A DNA stretch of 31,567 nt from CAZGXQ01 sp964530195. Lineage in GTDB: Bacteria; Patescibacteriota; Minisyncoccia; Minisyncoccales; GBS-2. The translations under genes were made by a program, and so were the position numbers. Positions 30,901 through 31,567 of the stretch are shown piece after piece (position 1 is the first letter of the stretch; the number at the start of each line of letters is the position of its first letter). The notes beneath the pieces were generated by a model that saw only the letters and a program-made list of their open reading frames with translations, was not told the origin of the DNA and searched no databases. The DNA lies in the NCBI GenBank assembly GCA_964530195.1, contig CAZGXQ010000030.1, forward strand, positions 1 through 31,567, given 5' to 3'.

Positions 30901-31567
30901 CCTGAATATAAACATTCATCTTGACAAGAAACAACACATTGTCCATTTTGACAAATTTTTCCCTCTAGAGAACAATCTTTAATATTTTCCCATTGACGAT
31001 ATTGATAACAAGCATTATTTGAGCACCCTCTCTTTATTTTTTCTCTCTGAACCCAATTTCCAGAACATCTGTAATTATCGGTCCAAGTATCAGTTCCACA
31101 ATCTTGAACTTGTCTCCATTCAGCGTGAGTATAGCATTGGGCATTAGAGCAACCTCTCTCTACATACTCTCTTTCCAAATACCTAGAGCTTGAACATCTA
31201 TAATTTGAAGTCCAGCCACTTTCTCCACAATAAGTTTCATTTTGCCAACTTGACCATTCCAAGCAAGGATCAGAATCGTAGTTGCCGCAGGTTCTCTTTT
31301 GAACATAATTTCCAAAGCATCTTCTTTCTGTTTGGCTTAAATATGAGCATTCATTTTGACAAGAAATAACACATTGACCTGATTGGCAAATTTTACCTTG
31401 AGCTGAACAATTTTCCCAATTTCTCCATTCTTCATTTGCAAAACACTGATTATTGGAGCATCCTCTATTGATATATTTTCTCTGAACCCAATTTCCATAA
31501 CATCTATATTCATTTGTCCAAGTATCAGTTCCACAATCTTGAATTGTTGTCCAAGATGACCACTCTA
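27969..31567 (-). CDS. giant Cys-rich, PKD/Ig-repeat surface protein (5' end outside window)
   Basis: The frame is open to the right edge, so the start is outside; an apparent start at 31262 is an internal TTG. The visible 1199 residues contain, in order: Cys-rich repeats (30537-31567; WxxxxDCGTxxWTxxYRC and RGCSNxxCY motifs), more Cys-rich sequence to about 30300, an Ig-like segment, a PKD domain (PPIANAGPDKEV, near 29960), two copies of a PKD-like plus Ig-like pair (FDCTSDGT/FDCTSDGS; VDLKANGSDG and VDLKVNGKDD, about 28610-29700), a DUF11-like domain (28210-28600), one membrane helix (ILPLILALTVVWLF, about 28095-28165) and a basic cytoplasmic tail. The layout suggests a C-terminally anchored, disulfide-rich surface protein, possibly adhesive. 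Function inferred. Confidence 0.85.
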   Translation of the reverse strand, partial: EWSSWTTIQDCGTDTWTNEYRCYGNWVQRKYINRGCSNNQCFANEEWRNWENCSAQGKICQSGQCVISCQNECSYLSQTERRCFGNYVQKRTCGNYDSDPCLEWSSWQNETYCGESGWTSNYRCSSSRYLEREYVERGCSNAQCYTHAEWRQVQDCGTDTWTDNYRCSGNWVQREKIKRGCSNNACYQYRQWENIKDCSLEGKICQNGQCVVSCQDECLYSGQIEKICSGNYVQQRTCGNYDSDSCLEWSSWTTIQDCGTSGWTNEYQCSSSRYLQRKWIERGCSNAQCYANPEWRTVEDCGTDSWTDNYRCSGNWVQREKIERGCSNNACYQRSNWINIENCDSKDGCQGTTYYDYYCDCGSCKFKTYSNDPRCITCQCTNWSEWQDRGCGQGGCAQNQMWQERTRSCTPSGCDRESETRCVQDSRCEPNDPARGTLTVASSTEPCIGQYVTFTISAQDLQGVEKVCLNDECQSCGFQTSCSKTWQIKKDAPGTYTFSGKVYGKKPDGSQEIVSTTPPSISVTWRDCNRPPIANAGPDKEVLETQSIVLEGSGFDPDSDPITFSWNCSGGTLSNPNIAQPTFTAPAVDSDTQILCVLTVTDSKGAQASDSMQILVKAQTLFVTLEAIPATGTAPLTGVDLKATVSGTAIGPINYKFDCTSDGTFEYEFLTTTTNPLTVVDACNYPSGGTYNAKVYVERGAAPPTWAQATILVSSPYPVVDLKANGSDGPITIPYNGSVTLTWTSNNVTSCQASGDWSGSKPTSGTETISGILSQKTYTITCSGPGGTVSDNVVVYVSSPSFSVSLSANPSSGCVPLNYVSLTANVSRDFSGNLTYYFDCTSDGSFELIQTTSQNSFTASNLCSYSNTGTFFAKVRVEGGGMVRETSVPINVYSCYQPPTYLPPSVDLKVNGKDDLITVPSESSITLSWTSTNANYCTASGNWSGTKSISGTETISNVTSTKVFTLTCYGPGGSASDSVTVNVSVVGVFTISKTVRNLSKGTGFEKSIIAEPGEVLVFAISVKAGENSISNLLVKDILPEKIIYRGDLKINNVSVAGDILTGLNIENLAPNETKLITFKADVASRENFPFGQTKLKNKAIVSTSQTSLSDEAEIIVSKTAVAGAVTGIPTGLTNNILFDSFILPLILALTVVWLFKSKIIQFEKWVDERKRSFQEYKAQKILQAKILQLKLKNSLKKE
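30537..31567 (-). repeat. Cys-rich coding repeats (145-codon unit built from ~43-codon subunits)
   Basis: Units start at LEWSSW: a full 435-bp unit at 30828-31262, a variant ending unit at 30537-30827 and a unit at 31263-31567 with one fewer subrepeat (102 codons, 43 fewer than 145). The subrepeat is DCGTxxWTxxYRCSGNWVQR followed by GCSNNxCY. The connecting part is GKICQNGQCVVSCQDEC, then GNYVQQRTCGNYDSDSC. Confidence 0.85.

Noticed and set aside
31260..31262. TTG at 31262 as the start of the surface-protein gene
   Set aside because: The same frame continues without a stop to base 31567, with further copies of the same Cys-rich repeats, so the true start is outside the window.
31337..31534. 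Open frame on the minus strand in the repeat region
   Set aside because: It lies out of frame within the Cys-rich repeat coding sequence and has no independent signal.
30537..31567. CRISPR array or satellite repeat
   Set aside because: The repeats are a continuous open reading frame with codon-level divergence and no spacers.

Overview
The window is AT-rich (roughly a third G+C by eye), densely coded on both strands and uses TGA as a stop. It looks like chromosomal DNA of a small-genome bacterium of the Candidate Phyla Radiation (Patescibacteria), most likely a Parcubacteria-type lineage. The grounds are short streamlined versions of core proteins (DnaX without its tau domains, RimP reduced to one domain, PrmC without its N-terminal domain), a membrane-anchored ClpC-like ATPase with a small membrane partner, mRNAs largely lacking Shine-Dalgarno sites, and a very large Cys-rich surface protein. 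This placement is inference; there is no rRNA gene to confirm it.

Layout, left to right. 1-1048: the 5' part of an inositol-1-phosphate synthase gene (minus) and a 60-codon orphan. 1137-2704: PadR-like regulator, a PolX-type lyase/HhH protein and EF-P (plus). 2705-3595: an orphan gene with its own promoter and terminator. 3644-5976 (minus): small-multidrug-export-like membrane protein, GtrA-like protein, DnaX and tRNA-Gln(TTG). 6038-7420: cysS. 7404-8558 (minus): a PimA-like glycosyltransferase. 8586-11833: dnaB interrupted by a 426-residue LAGLIDADG intein, then recR. 11873-12338: an orphan gene with consensus promoter, folded leader and terminator. 12358-20129 (minus): mraZ, rsmH, ftsL-like, ftsI, a degenerate MurF, tRNA-Glu(CTC), an amino-acid permease, a CaCA exchanger, rmuC and rplU. 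20199-26640 (minus): tgt, rimP (truncated), DUF429, a small protein, a membrane protein, prmC, a membrane protein and the Clp-like ATPase. 26645-27584: a DRG/Obg-type GTPase with TGS domain. 27586-27980: a fourth orphan. 27969-31567 (minus): the surface protein, open at the right edge.

Two expression styles are visible. Several housekeeping promoters place an extended -10 (TGG followed by TATAAT-like) only 6-8 nt before the ATG, so their mRNAs should be leaderless or nearly so. Four unrelated orphan genes instead have long leaders, strong AGGAGG-type ribosome binding sites and their own strong terminators.

The division cluster has a textbook MraZ operator (three TGGGA-like boxes on a 10-bp period) beside mraZ, overlapped by several DnaA-box-like sequences. 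Other points of interest are a three-way-junction RNA leader at 11926-11978, the MurF homologue that has lost its P-loop lysine and a substrate motif, and co-occurrence of inositol-phosphate synthase with a PimA-like mannosyltransferase.
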